A DNA stretch of 64,000 nucleotides from assembly GCA_020635795.1 (NCBI GenBank), contig JACJZD010000001.1, positions 1,621,001-1,685,000 on the forward strand, given 5' to 3'. Under the pieces are notes generated by a model. The model made no database searches, was not told where the DNA came from, and saw nothing but the letters and a program-made list of their open reading frames with translations. The position numbers and the translations under genes were made by a program. Of this stretch, positions 24,189-32,709 are shown in pieces. The DNA comes from Flavobacteriales bacterium (GTDB lineage: Bacteria; Bacteroidota; Bacteroidia; Flavobacteriales_E; Vicingaceae). How positions within the stretch are numbered: the first letter of the stretch is position 1; every line of letters begins with the position of its first letter.

Positions 24189-25508
24189 TTACTTTTTCTC
24201 TGATTTAGGTAAATAGTGTAAAACCACTCTATTATCCTTTCTAAAATATTCGTTGGCTACTCGCTTAATGTCTTCTCTAGTAACTTTTAAATAACGATCA
24301 ATTTCGGTATTGATAAGATTTGCATCGCCATAATATACAGCGTAGTTTGCCAAGTTTTCGGCTATACCTTCTACTTTTGAATTCTGAGTAGTCATATCAT
24401 TTTCTATCTGATTTTTTAATTTTTGAAATTCTTCTTCAGAAATCAATTCAGTTTGAACTTTTTCTACTTCTTTGTCGATTGCAGTCTCTAAGTCGTTAAT
24501 AGCAACACCCATATTGGTTACACCAAACATTAAAGCCATTCCTGGATCTTCGGTAGGAAAAGGAAATGCTCCAACGAAAATGGCTTTTTGTTGTTCATCA
24601 ACAATACTTTTTTGTAATCTAGAACTTTTACCTTGCGATAAAATTTGAGCCAACATACTTACTGCATAAGAATCAGGTGTTCCTTGAGCTGGAGTATGAT
24701 ACCCCATCATAACTGCAGGCAATTGGACGTTATCATAAATAGTATCTCTAACTTCTTTACGTTTAACAGGCTCAACCAATTTAGGTCTATTCATTTCTTT
24801 CGTTCCCATTGGAATTTCACCGAAATATTTTTCAATCCACTTTTTCAATTCTGGTTTGTTAATATCTCCAGCTATAGATAAAGTAGCATTGTTAGGTACA
24901 TAATACGTTTTATAGAAATCTCTAAACTCTTCAATTTTTGCTTGATTTAAATGTTCTAACGACCCAATTGGAACCCAGTTATATGGATGAACTTCAAAAC
25001 CTCTTTTAAACATTTCTGGTAAAAATGTTCCGTAAGGTTGGTTATCGTAACGCTGACGATATTCTTCCTTTACCACTTCTCGTTGAGTTTCAACACCTGT
25101 CTCATCAATTTTTGCATGCAACATTCTTTCCGATTCTAACCATAAACCCAATTCCAATTGATTAGATGGTAAAATTTCAAAGTAAAACGTTCTATCGAAT
25201 GAGGTGTTTGCATTTAAAATCCCTCCGTTGCTTTGAACAATTTTCATGTACTCACCTCTTCCAATGTTTTCAGAACCTTCAAATAATAAATGTTCAAAGA
25301 AATGTGCAAAACCAGTTCTTTCAGGGTTTTCATTTTTTGAACCAACATGATACAACACCGTTACTGCTACTATTGGAGTTGAATGGTCTTCATGTAAAAT
25401 AACATTCATCCCATTTTTTAGTTTGTATTGTTCAAACTCAATTTTGTTTTGCGCCCCTGCAACCATTGAAATGGAAAAAATGGCAGCTGACAATAAAATT
25501 TTTCTCAT
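24189..25508 (-). CDS. M16-family zinc metallopeptidase (active subunit)
   Basis: At 439 residues, with signal peptide ISMVAGAQ, this carries the zinc motif HFFEHLLFEG (HxxEH), and the downstream glutamate in EVVKEEYRQRYDNQPYG. It has the typical N-terminal opening LKNGMNVILHEDHSTPIVAVTVLYHVGSKNE (in part) and a second non-catalytic half. It should cleave peptides in the periplasm together with its inactive partner encoded downstream in the same operon. Natural substrates are unknown. Confidence 0.93.
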   Translation of the reverse strand: MRKILLSAAIFSISMVAGAQNKIEFEQYKLKNGMNVILHEDHSTPIVAVTVLYHVGSKNENPERTGFAHFFEHLLFEGSENIGRGEYMKIVQSNGGILNANTSFDRTFYFEILPSNQLELGLWLESERMLHAKIDETGVETQREVVKEEYRQRYDNQPYGTFLPEMFKRGFEVHPYNWVPIGSLEHLNQAKIEEFRDFYKTYYVPNNATLSIAGDINKPELKKWIEKYFGEIPMGTKEMNRPKLVEPVKRKEVRDTIYDNVQLPAVMMGYHTPAQGTPDSYAVSMLAQILSQGKSSRLQKSIVDEQQKAIFVGAFPFPTEDPGMALMFGVTNMGVAINDLETAIDKEVEKVQTELISEEEFQKLKNQIENDMTTQNSKVEGIAENLANYAVYYGDANLINTEIDRYLKVTREDIKRVANEYFRKDNRVVLHYLPKSEKK

Positions 25509-25694
25509 ATACTATATTTAGTTTATTACAAATTTAAAGTTGCTAATGTAATTATATACTTCATCTTTTTAAAACTGAATTACACTAATGGTAAAATAAG
25601 TAGTTGACTGGAAAATTTTACATAGAAGTGTTGCGGAATATTATTTTTTTATCAAAATTTTTAATACATTGGTCGAAGATATTCAGTAACTAGT

Positions 25695-26099
25695 ATGAAT
25701 TTTATTACAGAAGTCGATTTAGAGAAATGTGTTATAACGCTATATGATAACCGCATTGTTAAAATTCGATTTAAAGACGGAATTGCTTTTGAATTAGATG
25801 ATGCCATAGAAGCTAATCAAACCATGTTCAATTTAGCTAAAGGAAATTCTTTTTTATCTTTAGTTGATTCTATTAATGTAAGAGGGGAAATTTCTAATGA
25901 AGCTCTTAATCATTTTGCAAAACACCCCTTAACAAAAGGTGTTAGAGTTGCAGAAGCTATTGTAATAGATAGCTTGCACAATAGGATACTGGCTAACTTC
26001 TATGTGAAATTTACAAAATCACATAATCCCGTTAAAGTTTTTAGTAAAATGGATTCTGCTATTAAATGGTTATTAGATTCTTACAGTAAACACCACTAA
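25695..26099 (+). CDS. STAS/SpoIIAA-like small protein
   Basis: This 134-residue protein alternates strands and helices: VITLYDNRIVKIRFKDGIAFELDDAIEANQTM, FLSLVDS, and RVAEAIVIDSLHNRILANFYVKFTKSHNPVKVFSKMDSAIKWL. The layout resembles the STAS/SpoIIAA-like proteins (DUF7793 type) common in Bacteroidota, which occur singly and lack a known role. No catalytic residues can be identified. Its last four bases overlap the convergent rhomboid gene. Confidence 0.7.
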   Translation: MNFITEVDLEKCVITLYDNRIVKIRFKDGIAFELDDAIEANQTMFNLAKGNSFLSLVDSINVRGEISNEALNHFAKHPLTKGVRVAEAIVIDSLHNRILANFYVKFTKSHNPVKVFSKMDSAIKWLLDSYSKHH

Positions 26100-26782
26100 T
26101 TGTTTTCATTCTCTTTGTAATCAATGGTATAATTTTCTTCATCGTATCCCGATTTCCAATATTCTATTTTCTCATCTTCATCATCGTCTTGCTCTTCATT
26201 CCAAACAAAAACTTCTTTTTGCAGACCTTCTTTACGATAAAATATCGCTAAAATTATTCCTGAAACAAATCCCCAAAAATGAGCCTCGTATGATATTTCT
26301 AACTTTATTGGAAATATACCCCAAACCATGCTCCCGTATACTAAAACTACAAAAAACGAAAGTGCAATAAGCTGTTTGTTTAATCGAATAAACCCGCTAA
26401 CCAATAAAAAAGAAAATAAGCCATAAATCAATCCACTTGCTCCAAAATGATATGCCTCACGAGCCATAATCCAAGTCCAAAATCCACCCATTAAAACTAT
26501 CCATACTACAATTTTAAGTGCTACTGGTTTGTAAAAGTAAAATAACGATGAGCCTAATATTAATATTGGTATCGCATTATTAAACAAATGATTGAAGTTT
26601 CCGTGAATAAAAATAGCCGTAACAATTCCTTTTAAACCTTTTACATCTTTAGGATAAATACCAAATTGGTGTAAATTAAAATCAAATGCGTACTGAACAA
26701 AATGAATAATAGAAATTACTACTACAAAAATAGCAGGATAAAAAATGGCATTGATAAACTTGTTTAATTCTTGTTTGTCCAC
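26096..26782 (-). CDS. Rhomboid-family intramembrane serine protease
   Basis: The 228-residue protein has about six membrane helices. The rhomboid motifs are HGNFNHLFNNAIPILILG in helix 2, the catalytic serine in FGASGLIYGL (GxSG), and the histidine in AHFWGFVSG. It should cut transmembrane proteins within the inner membrane. The C-terminal tail is acidic (EEQDDDEDEKIEYW) and cytoplasmic. The ATG at 26782 is clear. Substrates are unknown. Confidence 0.9.
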   Translation of the reverse strand: MDKQELNKFINAIFYPAIFVVVISIIHFVQYAFDFNLHQFGIYPKDVKGLKGIVTAIFIHGNFNHLFNNAIPILILGSSLFYFYKPVALKIVVWIVLMGGFWTWIMAREAYHFGASGLIYGLFSFLLVSGFIRLNKQLIALSFFVVLVYGSMVWGIFPIKLEISYEAHFWGFVSGIILAIFYRKEGLQKEVFVWNEEQDDDEDEKIEYWKSGYDEENYTIDYKENENN

Positions 26783-26904
26783 AAAACTAAATTAGCCATT
26801 ATTGTACCATTGTAATTTTGTCATAACAAAATGTTAAATAGTGTTAAGAATAGTTCTGTTTGTAATTATTTATATACATTTGGAGAAATAAGAACATTTT
26901 CGAT

Positions 26905-27126
26905 ATGAAAGCTCAAGTTATTATTCTTACTTTATTTTTAGGTTTATTAAGCCTAAATGGTTTTGCTAAAACCAACGACCCACAGGAATCACAACAAAAG
27001 AAAACTGTTAAAAGTAAGTATGATTATAACTTGTTTAAACTTTTTTTTATTGAATTAAAGCAACCGCAAGCTGATTCTTTATCATTAAAAGATAAGCGCT
27101 CAGAGTATTACAAAAAACAAGATTAA
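26905..27126 (+). CDS. Small exported protein, unknown
   Basis: The 73-residue product begins with a signal peptide (QVIILTLFLGLLSLNGFAK) and leaves a mature peptide of about 50 charged residues. I recognise no family. A TACATTTG box at 26875-26882 lies about 23 bases before the ATG and supports real expression. The gene sits alone between two divergent-to-convergent neighbours and its stop abuts the end of the DjlA-like gene on the other strand. Confidence 0.6.
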   Translation: MKAQVIILTLFLGLLSLNGFAKTNDPQESQQKKTVKSKYDYNLFKLFFIELKQPQADSLSLKDKRSEYYKKQD

Positions 27127-27861
27127 TTAGTTCATTCCTCGTTGTTTCTTCACATTTTCGTAAGCCTCTTGTACTTTTTGGAATTTCTCTTTAGCTGATT
27201 TTTGAAATTCTTCACCTAAGTGGCTTACTTTATCAGGGTGATATTTAATCGCCATTCGTCGGTAAGCTTTCTTTACCTCTTCATCACTTACATTTTTATC
27301 AATTTCAAGAATCTTGTAATCACCATCCACTTCTTTAAAAAACATTGCTTTTATAGAAGCAAAATCAACCGAAGTAATACCTAAATACGCTGCAATATCT
27401 TTAATCACGTTCAATTCTGCTACATCAACATTTCCATCAACCGAAGCAACACCAAACAACAAGTGAATCAACTGCAACCTAGCAGGATACAATGTGTATG
27501 CCTTAATTTGTAAACTAACATCCTGAACAGGAATGTCCTTTTTAAGAATTTCTCTTAAAGTAATTAAAAGTTCTTGGGTTCGTTCAGATCCAAACTGTTT
27601 AAGAAAAAACTGTTTAACATAATCTAACTCTGATTTAACGACCTTACCATCAGCTTTCATCACAGCGGCAATCAATACCAATAGGCCTAAACTAAAATCG
27701 TTGGGTTGATTTCTACCATGTGGTCTACCTGTAACAACACTCCCTTCAACACTAACTACTGAATCTATTGCCGAACCCACGGCAAAACCTAAAATAGCAC
27801 CTATAGGACCACCAAAAGCCCAACCTATTCCACTACCTAACCACTTACCAAATTTTGCCAT
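27127..27861 (-). CDS. DjlA-like protein: TerB-type helical domain plus C-terminal J domain
   Basis: At 244 residues this has a glycine-rich N-terminal hairpin (GKWLGSGIGWAFGGPIGAILGFAVGSAID), a TerB/DjlA-type helical domain (LLVLIAAVMKADGKVVKSELDYVKQFFLKQFG, LFGVASVDGNVDVAELNVI), and a J domain at about 180-244 with the HPD motif (KYHPDKVSHLG). DjlA-like co-chaperones are membrane-linked and stimulate DnaK. The N-terminal hairpin could insert into the membrane. The ATG at 27861 is followed by normal family sequence. Confidence 0.88.
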   Translation of the reverse strand: MAKFGKWLGSGIGWAFGGPIGAILGFAVGSAIDSVVSVEGSVVTGRPHGRNQPNDFSLGLLVLIAAVMKADGKVVKSELDYVKQFFLKQFGSERTQELLITLREILKKDIPVQDVSLQIKAYTLYPARLQLIHLLFGVASVDGNVDVAELNVIKDIAAYLGITSVDFASIKAMFFKEVDGDYKILEIDKNVSDEEVKKAYRRMAIKYHPDKVSHLGEEFQKSAKEKFQKVQEAYENVKKQRGMN

Positions 27862-27957
27862 TTAAACTTAAAATTTGCCTCAAATGTAATAAATCCTGAA
27901 ACAAGCTAAATTTTATTTTTTTAATTAACAAAATTTTTAAATCTTCGCAGATTCAAA

Positions 27958-28383
27958 ATGCCAAAAGTTAATCCATATAAAATTACCCCTCCAGCTATTA
28001 AAAGCGGCACTATTTATTCATTTACAACCGATTCTGGAGTTAATTACGAAGTGCGATTTGGTAGAAAACAAGACAATATATTAAACGCCACAATAGTTTT
28101 TGGTGTAACCAACGACGAATATGAAGGTGAAGAATACAGCATAACAAACAAAGGAGAAGTTTATCAAGTTATGGCAACTATTGTTGAAGTTGTCCGTATT
28201 TATAAAGACGAACACCCAAATGTAAATTCATTTGAGTTTACTGGAGAACAAAGTGAGAAAGAAAAAGTAAAAAATAAAAATGTACGATTAAACCTATATC
28301 ACAGGTATATACCGAAAGTATTTGATAACACTTGGAGTATTGAGTTTACCGACGATAAAATAGTTATTAAAAAGAATAAATAA
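27958..28383 (+). CDS. Hypothetical soluble protein, 141 residues
   Basis: I cannot name this family. The protein is soluble and basic at the end (FTDDKIVIKKNK). Its features are a strand-rich first half (SGTIYSFTTDSGVNYEVRFGR, ILNATIVFGVTNDEY), a short helix (VYQVMATIVEVVRIYKDE) and FEFTGEQSEKEKVKNKNVRLNLYHRYIPKVF. That last stretch resembles small proteins often annotated only as domains of unknown function in Bacteroidota and phages. It is divergent from the DjlA-like gene and followed by a 197-bp gap before the sigma factor gene. Confidence 0.65.
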   Translation: MPKVNPYKITPPAIKSGTIYSFTTDSGVNYEVRFGRKQDNILNATIVFGVTNDEYEGEEYSITNKGEVYQVMATIVEVVRIYKDEHPNVNSFEFTGEQSEKEKVKNKNVRLNLYHRYIPKVFDNTWSIEFTDDKIVIKKNK

Positions 28384-28393
28384 TTATTGATTG

Positions 28394-28476
28394 GTTAATT
28401 AAACATGACATTATGTCAATAAACAATAAGTTAATTAAACGTTAAAATTTCATAATAGAAGCAACATTTTGTCAAT
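28394..28476 (+). promoter_or_regulatory. Repeated motifs upstream of the primary sigma factor gene
   Basis: Two pairs of motifs interleave in the 197-bp gap: GTTAATTAAAC at 28394-28404 and 28430-28440, and ACATTATGTCAAT at 28408-28420 with ACATTTTGTCAAT at 28464-28476. The first of the latter also forms the dyad TGACAT-T-ATGTCA (28406-28418). They may bind a regulator of the sigma gene; none is identified. Confidence 0.4.
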
Positions 28477-28580
28477 TATATACGTTATACAAGCATACGA
28501 TATTTAGAATAAATCTAAATTAATGTTTAGCACGATATTTGATACTATAGGTTTAACATAGAACTAGATAAAATATAAGA

Positions 28581-29444
28581 ATGAGACAGTTAAAAATTAC
28601 ACAACAAATTACCAAAAGAGAGAGTAAATCTCTCGAAAAATACCTTCAGGAAGTTTCTCGTGAACCGATGATTACAGCTGATGAAGAGGTTGATTTGGCT
28701 CAAAAAATTAAAGATGGTGACGACCGAGCGTTAAATAGATTGGTAAGAGCAAACCTTAGATTCGTTATTAGTGTTGCCAAGCAATACCAAAATACTGGTT
28801 TAACTTTAGAAGATTTGATTAACGAAGGAAACTTAGGTTTGATTGAAGCTGCAAAAAGATATGACCATACAAAAGGATTTAAGTTTATTTCTTATGCCGT
28901 TTGGTGGATTAGACAAAGTATATTAAAAGCTGCTGCTGATAACTCTAGAACAATTCGTTTACCTCACAACCGTTTGGGTGAAATCCAAAAAATAAATAAA
29001 GCGTCAAGCGAATTTGAACAAACCATGGAGCGTGAACCAACTGATGAGGAATTAGCTGATATATTAGACATGGATTTAGAGAAAGTTCAAAACTCTAGAA
29101 AAATGTCGAAAAAACAAGCTTCATTAGATGCTCCAATGGCTAACGATGAAGATAATAACAGTTTAATAAGTGTTATTGAAAGTGATGGTACACCAGCTCC
29201 AAGCGACACCTTAATTCATGAGTCATTATCTACTGACATTGAAAGAACATTATCCTACTTAAAAGGAATGGAAGCAGAGGTTATTCGTTTATTTTACGGA
29301 TTAAGTGGTAGAAAAGAAATGACTTTAGAAGAAATTGGTAGCCACTTTGGTTTAACAAGAGAACGAATTAGACAAATTAAGGAAAGAGGTTTAAGAAGAA
29401 TGAGAAGACTTTCAAGAACAAACAATCTTCAAACGTATCTATAA
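28581..29444 (+). CDS. rpoD: Primary RNA polymerase sigma factor (RpoD/SigA, Bacteroidota type)
   Basis: At 287 residues this is the short primary sigma factor of Bacteroidota, lacking region 1.1. It begins MRQLKITQQITKRESKSLEKYLQEVSR. Region 2 shows RLVRANLRFVISVAKQYQ, LEDLINEGNLGLIEAAKRYD and FISYAVWWIRQSI. Region 3 and region 4 follow, with LEEIGSHFGLTRERIRQIKERGLRRMRR. It directs transcription from promoters of the TTG-N19-TAnnTTTG kind seen across this window. A terminator follows 22 bases after the stop. Confidence 0.96.
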   Translation: MRQLKITQQITKRESKSLEKYLQEVSREPMITADEEVDLAQKIKDGDDRALNRLVRANLRFVISVAKQYQNTGLTLEDLINEGNLGLIEAAKRYDHTKGFKFISYAVWWIRQSILKAAADNSRTIRLPHNRLGEIQKINKASSEFEQTMEREPTDEELADILDMDLEKVQNSRKMSKKQASLDAPMANDEDNNSLISVIESDGTPAPSDTLIHESLSTDIERTLSYLKGMEAEVIRLFYGLSGRKEMTLEEIGSHFGLTRERIRQIKERGLRRMRRLSRTNNLQTYL

Positions 29445-29466
29445 TTGAAATAAAAAAATTAATTTT

Positions 29467-29501
29467 AAGCACCAAGAAAATAATCTTGGTGCTTTTTTTT
29501 T
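29467..29501 (+). terminator. Terminator of rpoD
   Basis: Stem AAGCACCAAGA / TCTTGGTGCTT around AAATAA, followed by a run of ten T residues. Confidence 0.92.
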
Positions 29502-29514
29502 TACAAAATTTATA

Positions 29515-32130
29515 ATGAGACATTTTTATTTTTTAATTCTAATAATTTTATTTTTTTTATCTTCTAAACCTGCCCATACTCAACAATATACAAACGAGTA
29601 TGGTCGTCTAAAATTTGGCTTTAACCTAGGTGGCACGTATCAAACAACTGATATAAAAAACGATTTGTTCGGACTAGGTGTGGGTGCAACATTAGAATAT
29701 GCTTTCATACAAAATAGCTATAGTATTTTTGGATTTTCATTACGTGGCAGATATTTATACGGAACTACTTATGGCACAGAACTGAACTTACACGATGGCT
29801 TTATCAGTAATAGTGCTATAAACGGATTTGAAAACCCTTTGAACAACTACACTAATCTACCATTATTCCTGAATAATAGAACAACACTAAACGAATACTC
29901 TTTAGAAGCGATGTTAAAGTTTAATAAACTTTACATTAAACATGGTGTATTATTTTATTTATTTGTAGGTGGTGGTGCAACTCAATACAAGTCTGAAACT
30001 AATCAATTTGATGCATTAGGAAATTTGTATGACTACTCAAAAATTGATTTATCAAAATCCGACGTTAAATCACAACTTAAATCGTTGAGAGATTTAAATT
30101 ATGAAACCAGTCTTCCTAATGTTACGCCAAACTCATTTGTTTTTACTCCTACATTAGGTTTTGGAATTGGGTTTAGAGTGGCTCCATTATTAACAATTGC
30201 TCTAGAACACAAAACATCACTTCCTCAAACAGATTTTTTTGATGGTCAACTGCATCAATCTGACAGACATCCATCATTTATTCAAGACATTTACCACTAC
30301 ACTTCTATCGGTTTTATATTTTACATATTCAAATCACGCGAACACGTTGAACAAACATATAATAATCCTCCTCCAAAACCATCAAATCCAGTTGCACCAC
30401 CAAAACCTACTCCCTTACCAAACCCTAAACCAGAACCAACACCTGTACCAACAAACCCTATAACACCGGTACAACCGACTCCAACACCTGTTCCTTCACC
30501 GGTACCAAATCCTACTCCAACACCAATAGATAATCCAATATCAAATCCTCCAACAATTACGTTGTTAAACCCAACAAACACAACCTTTAATCAACCTAAT
30601 TGTAAGGTAAAAATTGAAGTAAAAATTGAAAATATAACCAATGAAAAAGATATTGAATTTTTACAAAACAATTCAAAAGTTCCTTCTTATTTATACTATC
30701 TTCAAGCAGGTATTTTACATTCAACAATCGATCTAAAAATTGGAGAAAATCTTTTTAAAGTTGTTGCAAAAAACAATGTAAAAACTGTTAGCAAAGAATT
30801 TTCTCTTTCATGTACATCTCCTGTTAATAAAATTACTATTTGTCATAAAAACAACAATGGAACTACCCAAGAGATTGAAATTAATGAAAATGAATGGTTT
30901 AACCATGCTGCTCATGGTGATACTAAAGGCACTTGTCCTGTTGAAGTAAAAAAAATTACCATTTGCCATACCGACCCTATTACCAAAATAAAACAAAAAT
31001 TAGAAATCCCTGAAACAGATTGGTCTACACATCAAGCTCACGGAGATATTATTGGTGATTGCCCTCGTGTTGCTGGTAACCTTCAAATCCAAATCTGTCA
31101 TGTTGATAGAGAAACCGGAAAGAAATCAAATATCTTGATTGATGAAAAAGATTGGTTTACTCACGCTGGACATGGTGATACTAAAGGCTCTTGCCCTATT
31201 GAAGTAAAAAACATCACCATCTGTCATACCGACCCTGTTACCAAAGTAAAACAAAAATTAGAAATCCCTGAAACGGATTGGTCTATACATCAAGCTCACG
31301 GAGATATTATTGGTGATTGCCCTCGTGTTGTTAGTAACCTTCAAATTCAAATCTGTCATGTTGATAGAGAAACTGGACAGAAATCAAATATCTTGATTGA
31401 TGAAAAAGATTGGTTTAATCATGCTGCTCATGGTGATACTAAAGGCGTTTGCCCCAGAAACACAAATTCAACTCAAATCCAAATTTGTCATATTAACCAA
31501 ACTAATGGTGATTTAGAACCTATGCTAATCAATAAAACTGACTTACCAAGCCATCAAGCACATGGTGATTTAGTTGGTAGTTGTGATGGATTCGATCAAA
31601 CACCTGTTGATATTTGTCTAAATAAAAAAGATATTACCATAAAAAAATACTTGCTATCTTATTTCGAAAGTATTGGTGCTACACTTGGTAAATGTCCTGA
31701 TGACAATATTGAATATATGGAAATCTGTCATATAAATTCTAATGGAGTTAAAGAAACCATGACAATTCAAACCTCTGAATGGATCACTCATCAAAATCAT
31801 GGAGATATTTTGGGGAGCTGCACAACAGGAACGAGTAATCCAAAAACCAACTTTGACATCTGCCATACAGATGCTGAAACTGGAACTAAAACCACTTTAA
31901 ATGTTAGCGCAGCTGAATGGGGTAATCATCAAGCTCATGGCGATGTTTTGGGTGCTTGTCCACAATCAACATCCAAAATAAAAATCTGCCACATTCCTCC
32001 TGGAAACAATCAGAATCCTCAAACAATAGAAATTCCTGAGTCTGCATGGCCAGCACATGAAGCTCATGGTGATAGTAAAGGAGAATGCGAAACACCTAAC
32101 AAAACGAAAAAAAATGGTGGAATTAACTAA
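29515..32130 (+). CDS. Envelope protein: beta-barrel, proline-rich linker and ten CH/HGD repeats
   Basis: The 871-residue exported protein has a signal peptide (ILFFLSSKPAHTQ) and an outer-membrane barrel-like N-terminal part to about residue 280. A proline-rich linker (about 282-344) and an Ig-like segment (TITLLNPTNTTF to EFSLSC) follow. Ten copies of a 37-45-residue repeat then fill about residues 440-862. Each typical copy reads ICH near its start, W-x2-H-x-AHGD-x2-G-x-C near its end; copy 7 is degenerate and lacks the His-Gly-Asp part. The fixed Cys and His suggest metal binding or disulfide-linked modules. I do not know a function. The repeats probably face the outside or the periplasm, depending on barrel topology. 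Confidence 0.8.
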   Translation: MRHFYFLILIILFFLSSKPAHTQQYTNEYGRLKFGFNLGGTYQTTDIKNDLFGLGVGATLEYAFIQNSYSIFGFSLRGRYLYGTTYGTELNLHDGFISNSAINGFENPLNNYTNLPLFLNNRTTLNEYSLEAMLKFNKLYIKHGVLFYLFVGGGATQYKSETNQFDALGNLYDYSKIDLSKSDVKSQLKSLRDLNYETSLPNVTPNSFVFTPTLGFGIGFRVAPLLTIALEHKTSLPQTDFFDGQLHQSDRHPSFIQDIYHYTSIGFIFYIFKSREHVEQTYNNPPPKPSNPVAPPKPTPLPNPKPEPTPVPTNPITPVQPTPTPVPSPVPNPTPTPIDNPISNPPTITLLNPTNTTFNQPNCKVKIEVKIENITNEKDIEFLQNNSKVPSYLYYLQAGILHSTIDLKIGENLFKVVAKNNVKTVSKEFSLSCTSPVNKITICHKNNNGTTQEIEINENEWFNHAAHGDTKGTCPVEVKKITICHTDPITKIKQKLEIPETDWSTHQAHGDIIGDCPRVAGNLQIQICHVDRETGKKSNILIDEKDWFTHAGHGDTKGSCPIEVKNITICHTDPVTKVKQKLEIPETDWSIHQAHGDIIGDCPRVVSNLQIQICHVDRETGQKSNILIDEKDWFNHAAHGDTKGVCPRNTNSTQIQICHINQTNGDLEPMLINKTDLPSHQAHGDLVGSCDGFDQTPVDICLNKKDITIKKYLLSYFESIGATLGKCPDDNIEYMEICHINSNGVKETMTIQTSEWITHQNHGDILGSCTTGTSNPKTNFDICHTDAETGTKTTLNVSAAEWGNHQAHGDVLGACPQSTSKIKICHIPPGNNQNPQTIEIPESAWPAHEAHGDSKGECETPNKTKKNGGIN
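30829..32091 (+). repeat. Ten tandem CH...HGD protein repeats
   Basis: The ICH codons begin at 30838, 30961, 31093, 31219, 31351, 31483, 31612, 31723, 31858 and 31984, so units are 37-45 codons. Copies 2-3 and 4-5 form a 258-bp higher-order unit that is nearly identical at DNA level; others have diverged. Confidence 0.85.
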
Positions 32131-32701
32131 AGATTTTTGGGATAATAGATATAAAAATAAGGAGATAGGTTGGGATATTGGCTATCCTTCTACTCCAATA
32201 AAGGAATACATTGATCAGATTTCTGATAAATCAATAAAAATTTTAATACCTGGATGTGGAAATGCTTATGAAGCAGAATACTTGATTAATAAAGGGTTTA
32301 AAAATGTTTATCTAGTTGACTTATCTCCTTCGGCTCTTGAGAATTTCAATAAAAGATTACCAAATTTTAAAAAATCGAACCTTATTTGTGGGGATTTTTT
32401 TGACTTAAATGATACTTTTGACCTAATTATTGAACAAACTTTTTTTTGTGCAATTAACCCTGAATTAAGGAAAAAGTATGCTGTTCAAATGCATAAGCTT
32501 TTAAACAAAAATGGAAAGTTAGTTGGTCTTTTATTTAATGATGATTTAAATAATGACAAACCTCCATTTGGTGGCAACGAAAAAGAATACAAAGGTTTAT
32601 TTTCTCCTTTTTTTGATATTCAAATTATGAAAAAAGCTTACAATTCAATTACACCAAGAGAAGGTCGAGAATTGTTTATTAAAATGGTAAAAAAAGATTA
32701 G
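32114..32701 (+). CDS. TPMT-family methyltransferase
   Basis: This 195-residue protein matches thiopurine S-methyltransferase-like enzymes: FWDNRYKNKEIGWDIGYPSTPIKEYI at the front, motif I ILIPGCGNAYEAEYLINKGF, VYLVDLSPSALENF, and DLIIEQTFFCAINPELR. Bacterial members methylate thiols, selenols or halides. The ATG at 32114 gives the conserved start; it overlaps the preceding gene by 17 bases in another frame, so the two are translationally linked although not obviously related in role. NlpC/P60 follows after eight bases. Confidence 0.9.
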   Translation: MVELTKDFWDNRYKNKEIGWDIGYPSTPIKEYIDQISDKSIKILIPGCGNAYEAEYLINKGFKNVYLVDLSPSALENFNKRLPNFKKSNLICGDFFDLNDTFDLIIEQTFFCAINPELRKKYAVQMHKLLNKNGKLVGLLFNDDLNNDKPPFGGNEKEYKGLFSPFFDIQIMKKAYNSITPREGRELFIKMVKKD

Positions 32702-32709
32702 TTAGCACA

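Noticed and set aside
28436..28450. AACGTTAAAA in the rpoD upstream gap, similar to the cassette junctions
   Set aside because: There is no complementary GTT...AAC pair around a gene and no hairpin leading to it, so I treat it as a chance match.
30321..30581. Open reading frame on the minus strand encoding a glycine-rich peptide
   Set aside because: It is the reverse complement of the proline-rich linker codons of the 29515 gene; composition alone explains it.
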